DNA from: Oncomelania hupensis
Lineage: Eukaryota > Mollusca > Gastropoda > Littorinimorpha > Pomatiopsidae
NCBI GenBank assembly: GCA_036898135.1
Contig: CM072523.1
Coordinates: 37,187,281-37,251,280, forward strand
Reading direction: 5' to 3'
Length of the DNA stretch: 64,000 nucleotides
The notes below the pieces were generated by a model, which was not told where the DNA came from, made no database searches, and saw only the letters and a list, made by a program, of their open reading frames with translations. This document shows positions 45,922-56,500 of the stretch, piece after piece; positions within the stretch are counted from its first letter, which is position 1; every line of letters starts with the position of its first letter. A program made the position numbers and the translations under genes.

Positions 45922-48900
45922 GGTTCATCGAGAAAGGGTCAGGATCTCTGGTCTTCGAGTTCTGCGCACCTTGAGAGAAGACGCGGCTTGCTGGTCCTTT
46001 TCTGCGTTTCAACTTGTTCTCTGCGCCCAGCCGTTGTCTGCGACCGCGCCTGCCTGTGATGCGGGAAGCCTCAGCTGTCTCCTTTGGGCACCTAACCTGG
46101 TTCCGCCGAGCGTACTTTGTTGGAGCGTATTTCGCTGCTTGTCACGTCGCTCGGCTGTGGAGGCTGCTCTTGTCGCTCGCTTCTCTTGTTGATGTGAGCT
46201 TTTTAAATTCAATTTTATCATAGTTTTAACTTTGATGGTTTTAGGTCCTGAATTGGATTTTTAAATCCGGTTGACGTGTGTGCCGCTGACGGGTTTCTCC
46301 TTTTATTTTTTGTGTTAATTTTTAGCATTTTGTTAGGACTTGTTTCTTGCTTGTAGTTGCCTCCGTGAGCGTTCATGGACGGCAGGGCCCTCGCGGCCGG
46401 GTCTAACTCATGCTCGTCTCCCAAGCGCCATCGTTTGGTTGGCGGGGGGGCGAAAGGACTCACCGGTGATCAAGACCAAAATTGATTCCATTGTCTTAAG
46501 TGATTCGGAGAGCCTTGGTGATGCCCCGCTGGTGTCTGGCGGCTTGGCTGCCGACGCCTTGCCTGAGCAGTCCCTTTGCGGACGTAAGAGGGCCTTTGGT
46601 ACCCTTACGGATTCCTCGTCGAGTTCAGGCGGGGAGGGTGTGAGTATGTCCGAGGCTGAGGTTTCCTCGCCGGTCCATGGACATAGCTCCATCGACCTGG
46701 CGCGGTCTCCCACTACCCCGACCGAGACCGTTGAGCCGTTCGATTCGATGGCCCCTGCCGATGACTGCGGCCCTGCTTGGTCCGCGGTCGTTGGTAGGGG
46801 CAAGGGCAGGTTTAGAGGGCCTCCTAGGCCGCCCGTCGTTTCCTCCCACGGTGCATTCCGGTTTCCGGTTGTGATTAAACAAAGCGGGGGCATAACTTCT
46901 TTGTCACTGCAGGCCCTACACTGGAAACTGGCCGACCTCTTGAAAGCTTCTGTAGGGCCAGTCGATCGAGTGAAACCTCTTGGTGAGGGTTTCCTCATCG
47001 ACTGTACCTCCCTTGCTCAGCAGCAAAAACTGAAATCCATCTCTCAACTAGGACAGCTGTTGGTTGTGTGTTCCATTCCCATTTCGACTGTGGAGGGTGT
47101 TGTCGTTGGCATCCCCGCCACGGTCTCGGATGGGGATATCTTAGCTAAGTTTGAGGGCGCCGTCAAAGTTGACGGCTCGGTTCATCCATGTGACGTCCGT
47201 TGTTTCCGAAGGCTGTCTCTTTCTGACGGACAGCCGTCTACTTCCGTGCGTGTCACGATTGAGACCGTGGCACTACCGCATGCTTTGTTACTTAACCGTC
47301 GTGAGTTTGTTCTTGTGCCTTACGTTGCGGCCGTTTTGCGCTGCCATCAGTGCCAGAAGTTTGGACACATTCGTAAACAGTGTCGATCCAAACGGGTTTG
47401 CCCCTCGTGTGGCTCTGTTGGTCACACAGGGGCCCAGTGCGCGGCTATTTTACGCCGCTGCCCAAATTGCCAGGGCAACCACTCGGCCGCCAACTTAAAC
47501 TGTCCCGCCTATCAGGAGCGCCTCTTGGCGAACCAGATTAGAGCGGCTAACCATATGTCCAGAGCGCAGGCCTTATGCCTGGCTAAAAAACAATCTGTTC
47601 CTGTTTCGAGTAGGGTGCTAAACTCTGAGGTCGGTTCCATTGCCGTTTCTTCCGTGGGCCCTACCCCGGTCTTGTCGGTTGAGGGCCACCCTTCCCGCCG
47701 CCTGGCGTCGGGTGTGGCCCCCAGTGTATCCCCTTTGACGAGCCCGGCCGACCTGGTCGGTTCCGAGCCGTCGGTTCACTCGGTGAAAGGTCCCGCGGCT
47801 TCCGTCCGCGACCCGTGGGAGGCCATTGAGCGATTGGAGAACTTGGTCGCTGGCCTCACCCGCACTGTCTCTGACCTGGTCGAGATGGTGCGTGGTTCGT
47901 TTGTCGCGAGGGAGGGTGCTGCCGCCGTGGGCCTGGACCCGGTGCGGTGTCGCCCTCCTGAGACCTGTTCCGTTGGCACGGGGTGCCCCGTTGAGACCCG
48001 TTCTGTCGTCACGGATAGTCCGGTCACCACTCTGTTGGGGGGCGGACTCGCCGGGTCCACGGAGCGGCTCTTACGGCTATCCCCCGAAGACACTCACTCT
48101 TCTGCCGAACGTGCCGTTAGTCTGGATAGCTCCAAGTTTATGCGCATGTTGGCTTCCTATGTGCCCTCTCTGAGCAAACTGTTGCCACAGAGTGAGGTTG
48201 ACAAGTTTAGCCAGGCTCTTTTGCTTGTCGTAGACCGGATAGAATTGTCCGATGCTGCCGATTCTTCCCCTGAGCCTCGGCCTAGGGACGCGGGTGATCG
48301 GGGGCAGAGGCCCTCCAAGAAAAAGTCCTCCAGACGTTAGTACGCCTGGTTTTATCATTGGTACTTGTTGCCATCGCCCTTTCTGGCGTTTTTACTCTAC
48401 TTTTAACCTTTTCGACACTGGTCGTTGGTACCGATTATATTTTAATACGTTAGGGCAACTTTGGCCTTTTTCTATATATTCTTATTTTGTTTTTTTGGGG
48501 GGGGGGGCCCTCGTCCGCGGCTCACACGTCATTTACATTTTAACTTGTCCAGCGCTGCGCTGGTTTCCCTATAGTTTCTTTTTCCAGACCTGGTCTGGAA
48601 ACCGTTTTGGTGGCAATTTTTCGCCTTCCCCTTTCCGCTCATCATGGCTGTTGCCTATCTAAATTACCCTTACATTTAGCTGGCGCCTTCCTCTCTGCGA
48701 TGCTCCACACTGAGTACCCCTACGCCTACGGGTTCCAGTCGCCTTCTTCCTTGACCGAGTACCGTTCTCCTCGCCACATTCCTGGACCTGTCGTCATTTG
48801 ATACCGCCTAGAGCGTCCCGCTTCTACACATCTCCTCTCAACTCTAATATATCTTCAGCTACAGCTGCTTAGTCGGCGTTTTTTGTTTTTTGAGAGCACA

Positions 48901-48998
48901 TAGCTCACCAGACTTGTGACTTTATATTTATCGAATTTCTTATTCACGTCCCATATATGCTACGGTGTCTTGGGACTTAAATCTACACAACAACAACA
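45922..48998 (+). mobile_element. Non-LTR element with ORF1 but no ORF2
   Basis: Flanked by perfect 10-bp duplications TCCTATATCC (45912-45921 and 48999-49008) inside LINE copy i, so both ends are exact. It holds a GC-rich 5' leader of about 420 bp, one ORF1-type gene, and a 3' region of about 660 bp ending TGTCTTGGGACTTAAA and a (CAA)n tail. No endonuclease or RT coding sequence is present anywhere inside. A full-length LINE of this kind would be about 5-6 kb. It differs in base composition from the RTE host sequence. Confidence 0.85.
46340..48340 (+). CDS. LINE ORF1 nucleic-acid-binding protein with three CCHC zinc knuckles
   Basis: A Gag-like RNA-binding ORF1 protein of the jockey/I/CR1 type, expected to coat element RNA. 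Counting from 46340, residues about 160-330 form a pre-knuckle domain. Knuckles: C335/C338/H343/C348, C354/C357/H362/C367 and C374/C377/H381/C388 (the last is CX2CX3HX6C). A short coiled coil follows (about 494-520), and the C-terminus is basic (SKKKSSRR). The frame is open for 666 codons but starts from a TTG. The likely true start is the ATG at 46375-46377 in another frame, joined by a one-base length change in the G7 run at 46444-46450, so this copy may carry an early frameshift or a sequencing error. Confidence 0.8.
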   Translation: MFLACSCLRERSWTAGPSRPGLTHARLPSAIVWLAGGRKDSPVIKTKIDSIVLSDSESLGDAPLVSGGLAADALPEQSLCGRKRAFGTLTDSSSSSGGEGVSMSEAEVSSPVHGHSSIDLARSPTTPTETVEPFDSMAPADDCGPAWSAVVGRGKGRFRGPPRPPVVSSHGAFRFPVVIKQSGGITSLSLQALHWKLADLLKASVGPVDRVKPLGEGFLIDCTSLAQQQKLKSISQLGQLLVVCSIPISTVEGVVVGIPATVSDGDILAKFEGAVKVDGSVHPCDVRCFRRLSLSDGQPSTSVRVTIETVALPHALLLNRREFVLVPYVAAVLRCHQCQKFGHIRKQCRSKRVCPSCGSVGHTGAQCAAILRRCPNCQGNHSAANLNCPAYQERLLANQIRAANHMSRAQALCLAKKQSVPVSSRVLNSEVGSIAVSSVGPTPVLSVEGHPSRRLASGVAPSVSPLTSPADLVGSEPSVHSVKGPAASVRDPWEAIERLENLVAGLTRTVSDLVEMVRGSFVAREGAAAVGLDPVRCRPPETCSVGTGCPVETRSVVTDSPVTTLLGGGLAGSTERLLRLSPEDTHSSAERAVSLDSSKFMRMLASYVPSLSKLLPQSEVDKFSQALLLVVDRIELSDAADSSPEPRPRDAGDRGQRPSKKKSSRR

Positions 48999-49343
48999 TC
49001 CTATATCCAGCACATCACCAACGACGAAGTCCGACAGACCATCACACAAGCCATTGGACAACGCGATGACCTGCTCACAGTGGTGAAAAAACGGAAACTC
49101 CGATGGTATGGCCACGTCTCCAGAGCATCAGGTCTTGCAAAGACCATCCTGTAAGGCACGGTGCAAGGAGGCAGACGAAGAGGGAGGCAGAAAAAGAGGT
49201 GAGAGGACAACATTCGAGAATGGAATGGCTTGACACTGAGCGAAGCCATGAGGGTTGCTGAGGACAGATAAAGATGGAGTATGCTGGTTAAACGATCATC
49301 TGTGTTGCCCCAACGACCTACGAGTTATGGGATAGGATGGGAT

Positions 49344-49826
49344 AGAATAGGCAGGAGAATGTGGGCAATGCTGTGTGTGTGGGAGCACCTGAAATGTGAA
49401 TGAGTGATTGGGTGTAGTTTTGTGTGTGTGAGAGATGGCGTCATGTTTTCATTTGTTGATAGCCGCATGCTAGCCAGTAGTACTGTAATATAACATGATA
49501 TATTCTGTAGGGATCTGAATGTTATTTGCGAATAAGCTTCATTTGTGATATATATATATATCGTGTAACCTTACATATAATATATTTAAACTCAATGCTT
49601 TGATCATAAAATGTCTTATTCATATACTTTTTATGCCTATTTTAGGTTTTATATTATAACCAGCTATCTGCGAGTGTGTATTTATATGTATATATGATAC
49701 TTGTACACTTTAAAATGAATTTTTAATGTAAGTTACGGATGTGTATGTTTATACCTGAGTTAGTCGTAGCAAGTAGTGTTATATATATAGGATTATTTGT
49801 AACGGCTAAAGAGTTTTATTCTTCCT
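49344..49826. other. No feature recognised
   Basis: AT-rich with short TATATA runs. No gene or repeat family recognised. Confidence 0.6.
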
Positions 49827-50252
49827 ATCCTATCCTATCCGTAACTCGGAGGTCGTAGGGGCACCACAGATGATCGTTTAACCAGCATACTCCATCGTTC
49901 TCTGTCCTCAGCAACCCTGATGGCTTCGCTCAGCCCAGTGTCAAACCAGTCCATTCTCGAATGTTGTCCTCCCATCTCTTTTTCGGTCTCCCTCTTCGTC
50001 TACCTCCTTGCACTGTGCCTTGCAGGATGGTCTTTGCAAAGCTTGATGATCTAGTGATGTGGCTATACCATCGGAGTTTCCGTTTCTTCAACACTGTGAG
50101 CAGGTCATCGTGTTGTCCAATGGCTTGTGTGATGGTCTGTCGGACTTCGTCTTTGGTGATGTGCTGGATATAGGAAATGCCCAGAAGTCTTCTGTAGCAC
50201 CTCATCTCCGTATTTTGTATTCTTCGATGTAGATCTTCTGTGATGGTCGATG
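49827..50252 (-). mobile_element. RTE LINE 3' end (copy j), 5' truncated
   Basis: Minus strand: CCTATCC tail at 49827, then the C-terminal coding end back to the MRCYRRLLGISYIQHIT block and GTGATGGTCGATG near 50252. A 5-nt GCCCA repeat changes the frame near 49938. A solo LTR begins 10 bp beyond. Confidence 0.85.
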
Positions 50253-50262
50253 TTTTATTCTT

Positions 50263-50860
50263 TGTTACACTGTTGTTGTTGTTTTTTATCAGTATTTGAC
50301 TCAGCCCCGTTGCTTGAATCCTGATAGGTGTAATTCAGATTCATTTATCCACGCAACCTGTTCACTCAGCAACAAGGCAGGAGTCGTCGTATGAAGTTTT
50401 CCAACTTTATTCAGCGTACATCAACAACTGCATACAAGATCGCTCAATCGCTTTTTTAAATCCTTCACTTTTTCAACTACTTTTTTGAAACAGTGCGGCA
50501 CTTATATATAGTCTCTCTATACTCTAGAGAAAGTTCGAACATTCCAGCGAGAAGCAATTACATGTACCTCCAAACAGAATACAATTCGTCACCGGAACTA
50601 TGCACTGTCTTACGTCATATAACTTTATTTAGGTTAGAAGAATCTCGTACCTACCACTAGATTTATCTACATGCTTCGATCGATACAAACAAGTGATTCT
50701 AGAAAATTCTCCAATAATATCGACAAACAAAAATTATCAACATTATACAAAGCTTCTTCTAACTGCAACGCAAAATCAAATCAAAGGTAAATAAACTCTG
50801 TTATTGCACGCTTTGCAAAACAAAACGATCGGATCTATCGTGCGCGTCTCAAACGTAACA
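50263..50860 (-). mobile_element. Solo LTR, family B, 598 bp, with TSD
   Basis: Bounded by TGTTAC and GTAACA with perfect 5-bp duplications TTCTT (50258-50262 and 50861-50865). On the minus strand it has a TATATAAG promoter-like site (complement near 50505-50515) and a downstream AATAAA (complement near 50412), the order expected in an LTR. There is no internal region, PBS or PPT beside it, so it is a solo LTR left by LTR-LTR recombination. Its retrotransposon family is unknown. Confidence 0.8.
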
Positions 50861-50865
50861 TTCTT

Positions 50866-51554
50866 ACTGTAAGTAATTGTTATTGTGATATATGTAATTG
50901 CTGACACCACAATGTAATTTCTTGAAAGAGATAATAAAGTTGTCTTATCTTATAATTACTAAAGTGAGGGAATAATATAAAGATACAAAAAGAAGTTATT
51001 GAATCCAATCAAACTATTTGAACAGAAAAAAATAATATCAATACATTTTTTTTTCTGAGAAGAATTTATTTTTAAGGTCACTAAGTTTATGTTATGGACA
51101 TTTGGGTAGTGGTTATAATAATTTGGTAGCGATTGTCCTTTAGTAACGGTGAAACTTACCACCAAGTTAGAGTAATTTACAGTTTCTCTTTTCCTTCAAA
51201 ACATTGGAGTATCGTAGCTGCAGCTGCACTGGCAATGTATTACAACATAATCAAAATTCTATGAAGTTTTTTTGCATATTGTTCGATAAACATGTAAAGT
51301 ATTTTTCAAAGGAAAATTCATGCTGGAACATCCTATAGGTTACACGTATCTTATTATTAAACACATCATCTGCCAAGACTGAACAAACGGGTCCTTTAAT
51401 TTCTGTTCAATTAAACATTTAAACTGATCTACTGAGAAAAAGCACAAAGAACCTTTAATATCTAACCGTTATTACGTGAGACATACCAAGATCCTCTAGT
51501 ATTGAATGCACTTTTTCCATCAATGGTGATTTGTACTGAGCTGGTTATTATAAA
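50866..51554. other. No feature recognised
   Basis: AT-rich sequence with no coding signature or recognised repeat. Confidence 0.55.
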
Positions 51555-51648
51555 GAAGAAGAAGAAGAAGAAGAAGAAGAAGAAGAAGAAGAAGAAGAAG
51601 AAGAAGAAGAAGAAGAAGAAGAAGAAGAAGATGAAGAAGAAGAAGAAG

Positions 51649-51680
<32 letters not shown>

Positions 51681-51720
51681 GAAGAAGAAGAAGAAGAAGA
51701 AGAAGAAGAAGAAGAAGAAG

Positions 51721-51780
<60 letters not shown>
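51555..51780. repeat. Long (GAA)n followed by (CAA)n
   Basis: About 55 GAA units, with single GAT and GTA interruptions, then about 20 CAA units. Leu, Phe and Ser homopolymer ORFs of up to 145 codons here are not genes. Confidence 0.95.
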
Positions 51781-51781
<1 letters not shown>

Positions 51782-52945
51782 GGAAGAATAACAAGAACAA
51801 GAACAAGAGGAACGAGAAAGAACAAGAGCAAGAAGAAGGTGATTTATCTTGCGCCATATTATCCGATAGTTTGACAAAGAGCGCTTGGCGTTCAGGCATC
51901 GCACGCTAAACATACAGTTATTTATTAAATGCGTTTAATGTAACGTCTATTCACATCTGTGATACTAGACAATCATACACGGACAATCTCTGTTTTGACA
52001 ATCTAAAACAAAGAAACACCACATGTTTTGTGTAAGCATATGCTAACTTATGGCCTGCCTTCATTGGAAGGAGGTTCACGAACCTTATTTCGAGTTTCCC
52101 AGATCCCAAACTTAGGTTCCTGAACCTGAGGTTCACGAACCTTTTTCGAGATCCTCAGATCCTGAACCTTTTGGACAAAAAAAAAGGTTCAGGATTGCGA
52201 AACTCCACGAACCTTTCGATTAAGAAAGACCATTACAGTTAAGTACAAAAAGGTCCTTTTTAAAAAACAAATCTATTTGTGTCGTGTGTATGGTTAGCTG
52301 AGGCCCTCATTTTAGCGTCATCGAAAACAACTGAACACTCTGTCAAACAAAACCACAATTTCAAATAATGTGATTATGTAATTGCTCTGATGAAATATCG
52401 CTATTTCCATTTCAAAAGCTGCTCAATGCCCTTCTGTAGTAGGTTTACATTTAATGGTTTAATGTCTTTTTTTATTTTTTAAATAAAACGATTAAATACC
52501 CTCCATTAAAACAAACAAAACAAAACAACACACTCATACACACACAAACACACACACACACACATATGAACAAAACCTATCCGCTGCTTGACGGTTTTAT
52601 TGATATAATGATTTTTTTTAAATAGTATTAACTACCCCCCTTTTTCTCCATTACTTTGTTCCTGTTACATCGTGTGCGCGTTTATAAAATTATTTTTGTT
52701 AAGGGAGCAAATTCAATGCTATGAAACATGATACGGCTAAACTAGTTTGAAAGAGGAACTATGCATGGCGCCATAACATGCATAGGCAATTTGAAATGCC
52801 ATTAAAATCTGGTATCCAAGGCTGAAGTCGAGGTCATACAGGAAATTCATAGTGATTTTGGGTTTGATGTGGACATCTAGAACCCCGATTTTGAACGTCG
52901 ACATACATTATTAATAATACACATGATCATAAACATAATAATAAA

Positions 52946-52981
<36 letters not shown>

Positions 52982-53033
52982 TATCACCCATTGCACCAAG
53001 GTACCAGCGCACTCAAGATACACCTCTAATCTT
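51781..53033. other. No gene; palindromic AGGTTCACGAACCT motifs
   Basis: Between 52070 and 52220 AGGTTCACGAACCT occurs twice, together with TCCTGAACCT/AGGTTCAGGA variants that can pair with each other. A CAT run lies at 52945-52981. Otherwise AT-rich. Confidence 0.6.
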
Positions 53034-53499
53034 CGCTGCGTAGCGTGAACAGGATATATCGTAATATCGCCAAGATAATAACTTGAGTCCGCTATGAGCG
53101 GACGAGGCTACCTGCGAAATAACGGAAAAAGCGCAATTTCACTGTAAATATATACAGAATGTTGCTCCACAACATTCCGCTCTTTCCGTCTCAAAAACCC
53201 AATTGCCTTGTTGGATTCTTAAATTGCATGAAACCAAGTGAGGACACTATCCGGCGTCAACAAACGGTTCAAATAACATTCTCAAACGGTTCGTAAAAGA
53301 CAGTTGACCTAGAAACTAATACAGTTTGACCTAATTCGTCCCCTAGAGGAGACGAAACTTACATTTTTCTATTTTCATGAGTTCACTGCAGTCAAATTGC
53401 GCTTTTCCCGTGATTTCGCAAGTAGCCTGGTCCGTTCATAGCGGACTCAAGTTATTATCTTGGCGATATTACGATATATCCTGTTCACGCTACTCAGCG
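53034..53499. mobile_element. Foldback element with TIRs of about 105 bp
   Basis: 53034-53140 and the reverse complement of 53393-53499 are nearly identical, including GGATATATCGTAATATCGCC and AACTTGAGTCCGCTATGA. Only about 250 bp lie between them. The outermost bases read CGCTG(C/A)GTAGCG. No target duplication is evident and no ORF is present, so the superfamily is open. Confidence 0.8.
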
Positions 53500-53552
53500 G
53501 TACTTTCAACTGTATCTTGAAAGCGCTGGTAGCCATGCGCATTACCTCTCAT

Positions 53553-53553
53553 T

Positions 53554-53588
<35 letters not shown>

Positions 53589-53630
53589 TATCATCATCAT
53601 CATCATCATCGCCGTCGTCGTCATAGTACA
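53553..53630. repeat. (CAT)n triplet repeat
   Basis: CAT units with TTA and GTC variants, just before a family C copy. Confidence 0.9.
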
Positions 53631-53790
53631 GGATGGTATTACGAGCTTTTTGTTGGAATGAACACAAAGAGCGGCGACCTGAAGAGATCGCTAATACGGC
53701 AGGCGGAATAGAAATCAGTTTTTATTTTTGAAGTGTAGATTGACTGCATCCAATGCCGTTTTTGAAGAGATGTAGAAAACCGGAGTACCC
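53625..53790. repeat. Dispersed repeat (family C), uninterrupted copy
   Basis: Matches 36020-36087 and 36685-36760 across the site where a hAT-like MITE sits in that copy (here GAGATCGCTAATAC). It continues into ACCGGAGTACCCGGAGAAAA, a motif common in animal dispersed repeats. Confidence 0.7.
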
Positions 53791-53901
53791 GGAGAAAACC
53801 CTCGGTATACTGAAAAATCTCGTATCGTACATGTAAGTGGCGTAAGTTCATCATCATCATCATCAGCAGCAGCAGCATAAAAAACATTAACTTAATCACT
53901 A

Positions 53902-53904
<3 letters not shown>

Positions 53905-53972
<68 letters not shown>

Positions 53973-54005
53973 ATTAAAAAATAATAATAATGATAATAAA
54001 TGATG

Positions 54006-54061
<56 letters not shown>
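53905..54061. repeat. (TAG)n and (AAT)n arrays
   Basis: TAG units at 53905-53972, then AAT/TGAT units to 54061, abutting the truncated LINE copy k. Confidence 0.95.
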
Positions 54062-54083
54062 TTCTTTTTATCTTGAGTGCATC

Positions 54084-56440
54084 AGGAAAGGCATGCGCAC
54101 GGCAAAGGAGAATTGGATAGAAGATCAATGCCAGGAAATAGAGAACAGTCTGAACAAGAACAACAGCAGGAAGGCCTACCAGACTGTGAAGCGGCTGACA
54201 AGTGTTAAACAGCCCAAGGTCTCCACGATCCAAAGCAAGTCTGGCATATGCCTTACAGAAGAACAAGAAGTCTTGGATAGATTGACAGAGTACTGCTCTG
54301 ACCTTTACAACCACACACCAAACGGAGACCCATCAGTTCTAGCATGTCCTGATAACAGAGAAGAAGAAGAAATCCTCCCAATTCTCCGAGAAGACTTTGA
54401 GGCAGCAGTGCAATCACTGAAGAAATGGAAGCAAGCGGGAGTGGACAACAACCCGCGGAATTGCTGCAAGCAGATGGAGAATCGATGATTGACGCCCTCA
54501 CAATTGTTTGTAACAGGATCTGGCATAGTGGGGAGTGGCATACACCATGGACGTAGTAGCTTGTCATCACTCTTATCCAAAAAAGGTAACCTTCAGGAGT
54601 GTGAAAATAACCGCACCTTCAGCCTCATCATCCATCGCAGCAAGGTCCTCCTGAAAATATTACTCAACAGCTTGAAACCACAAGCTTAACAAATCAGAGC
54701 TGAAAAACAAGCAGGATTCAGGGCAGGGAGAAGTACCACTGAACAAATATTCAATCTCAGAATAATCTGCAAGAAATATCTATAGCCCCAACACCATCTA
54801 TATCATGTGTTTGTAGACTTCAAGGAAGCGTTTGACTGAGTCTGGCATGCAGCTCTGTGGGCAACCATGATAGTATACAACATCAGCCCTAAAATTATTG
54901 AAGTCATCAAAGTCTGTATGACAAGGCTACCAGTGCGGTCGTCCAAAACAGCGCAATCGAAACTGGTTCAGAACAACAATCGGTGTGCGTCAAGAATGCG
55001 TATTCTCTCCAACCTCTTTAACATCTTCCTAGAGCGCATCATGTCAGATGCCCTTACAGATCACGAAGGCACAGGCAGCATAGGGGATAGAGCAATCTCC
55101 AACCTCAATTTTTCGGAGGACATTGATGGATTGGCTGGAGAGGAACAAGAACTTGAACAGCTTGAACAGTCTTGACACCACATCCAGAGCCTATGAAATA
55201 TAAATAAGTGCAGAGAAGACCAAATGAGGACCTGCAACACCAATGGCATCAACATGGACATTAAAGTCCAAGGTCAATCCCTCAACACAGTGCATAGCTT
55301 CAAATATTTAGGAACCACTGTATCAGACAATGGGTCCCGACAGGAAGTCCTCTCCAGGATCGCACAAACAACTGCTGTTTTGACAAGGTTGAAACCAATT
55401 TGGAAAGACAGGACCATCAGTCTACAGTCAAAGGTAAGGCGGCTGCGCTCCGTTGTCATCTCCATCTTCCTATACGCTTGCAAAACAAAGCAGATCTACA
55501 AGGAAGAATACAAAGCATGGAAATGAGGTGCTACAAAAGACAGTGTTCCCTCCACATACAAAAAATGAGAGTCCTTGGGACTCCCAGGTATACAATTTTA
55601 CGAGTCCTTGTGCAAATTTTGAGAGTCCCCAAATCGGAAAAAGAAATGTAAAAACAAGTCCAAGCCTCACTTTTTTAACTCTGTTAAAGCGTCACATTAA
55701 TTATCATAATCATATAAAACCAAAAAATTAAAACATGTATTAAATGTTTATTTAAGCCTGAGTCGCTTGATTGCTGCAAACTTCAGTGAATGGATTGCTT
55801 GGAGGAAGTTTACAATGCGCGCGCATGCGATTTTTTTTAGGACAACTCCCGACACAATCTTTAATCGTCTGCAATGGCAGTCTCAGTTGGGTTCTGATTC
55901 TGATTATGCCGTGAATTAGTTCGCCACTCTTTGGTCGTATTTTTGACTTAAGTGATTCGAAAAAATGTGTGCATCCACGCACACGTGCAAATTTGTCTGC
56001 GTCATTTTTCATATTTTGTGCGTAATTGACGCACTACTGTGCGTAATCGGGAACACTGAAAGACTTCTGGGTATTTCCTATACCCAGCACATCAACGACG
56101 AAATCCGACAGACCATCATACAAGCCGTTACACAACACGAAGACATGGTCACAGTGGTGAAGAAACGGAAACTCCGACGGTATGACCACGTCACCAGAGC
56201 ATCATGCCTTGCAAAGCCCATCCTGCAAGGCATGGTGCAAGGAGGCAGAAGAAGAGGGAGACAGAAAAAGGGATAGGAGGACAATATTTGAGAATGGACT
56301 GGCTTGACACTGAGCGAAGCCATGGGGGTTGCTGAGGACAGAGAAAGATGGAGTATGCTGGTTAAACGATCATCTGTGGTGCCCCAACGACCTTTGAGTT
56401 ACGGGATAGGATAGGATAAGATAGGATAGGATAGGATAGG
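54084..56440 (+). mobile_element. RTE LINE, 5' truncated and decayed (copy k)
   Basis: From AGGAAAGGCATGCGCAC to the GGATA tail, about 95% identical by eye to 16062-17890 of copy c and sharing its lesions (FSEDIDG, the TGA after GCGTTTGAC). It is interrupted by a hAT-like MITE at 55541-56058. It is not an independent insertion but part of a duplicated segment. Confidence 0.85.
55541..56058. mobile_element. hAT-like MITE, 518 bp, inside LINE copy k
   Basis: Ends CAGTGTTCCC and, inverted, CAGTGTTCCC. AAAGA lies on both sides, and copy c has the empty site (CTACAAAAGACTTC), showing a 5-bp duplication. The TIR is only 10 bp. No transposase. Confidence 0.85.
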
Positions 56441-56500
56441 GTCTAAATGCAAGATACAATACAATACAATAACTCCGCTAGCTATATATAACTCAACAGG

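Larger units (their letters stand above)
45592..49343 (+). mobile_element. RTE LINE fragment (copy i), split by an ORF1-only LINE
   Basis: 45592-45921 encodes the RT thumb region (KYLGAIVSDNGSRQE...). 49009-49343 continues at the same point (CAGCACATCACCAACGACGA) to a GGATAGG tail. The interruption is the 3077-bp element at 45922-48998. Confidence 0.9.

Noticed and set aside
46408..46998. 196-codon minus-strand ORF
   Set aside because: It is the antisense shadow of the GC-rich LINE ORF1 and shows no motif.
51462..51913. Minus-strand ORFs of 103-145 codons
   Set aside because: Homopolymers of Phe, Leu or Ser encoded by GAA/CAA triplet repeats.
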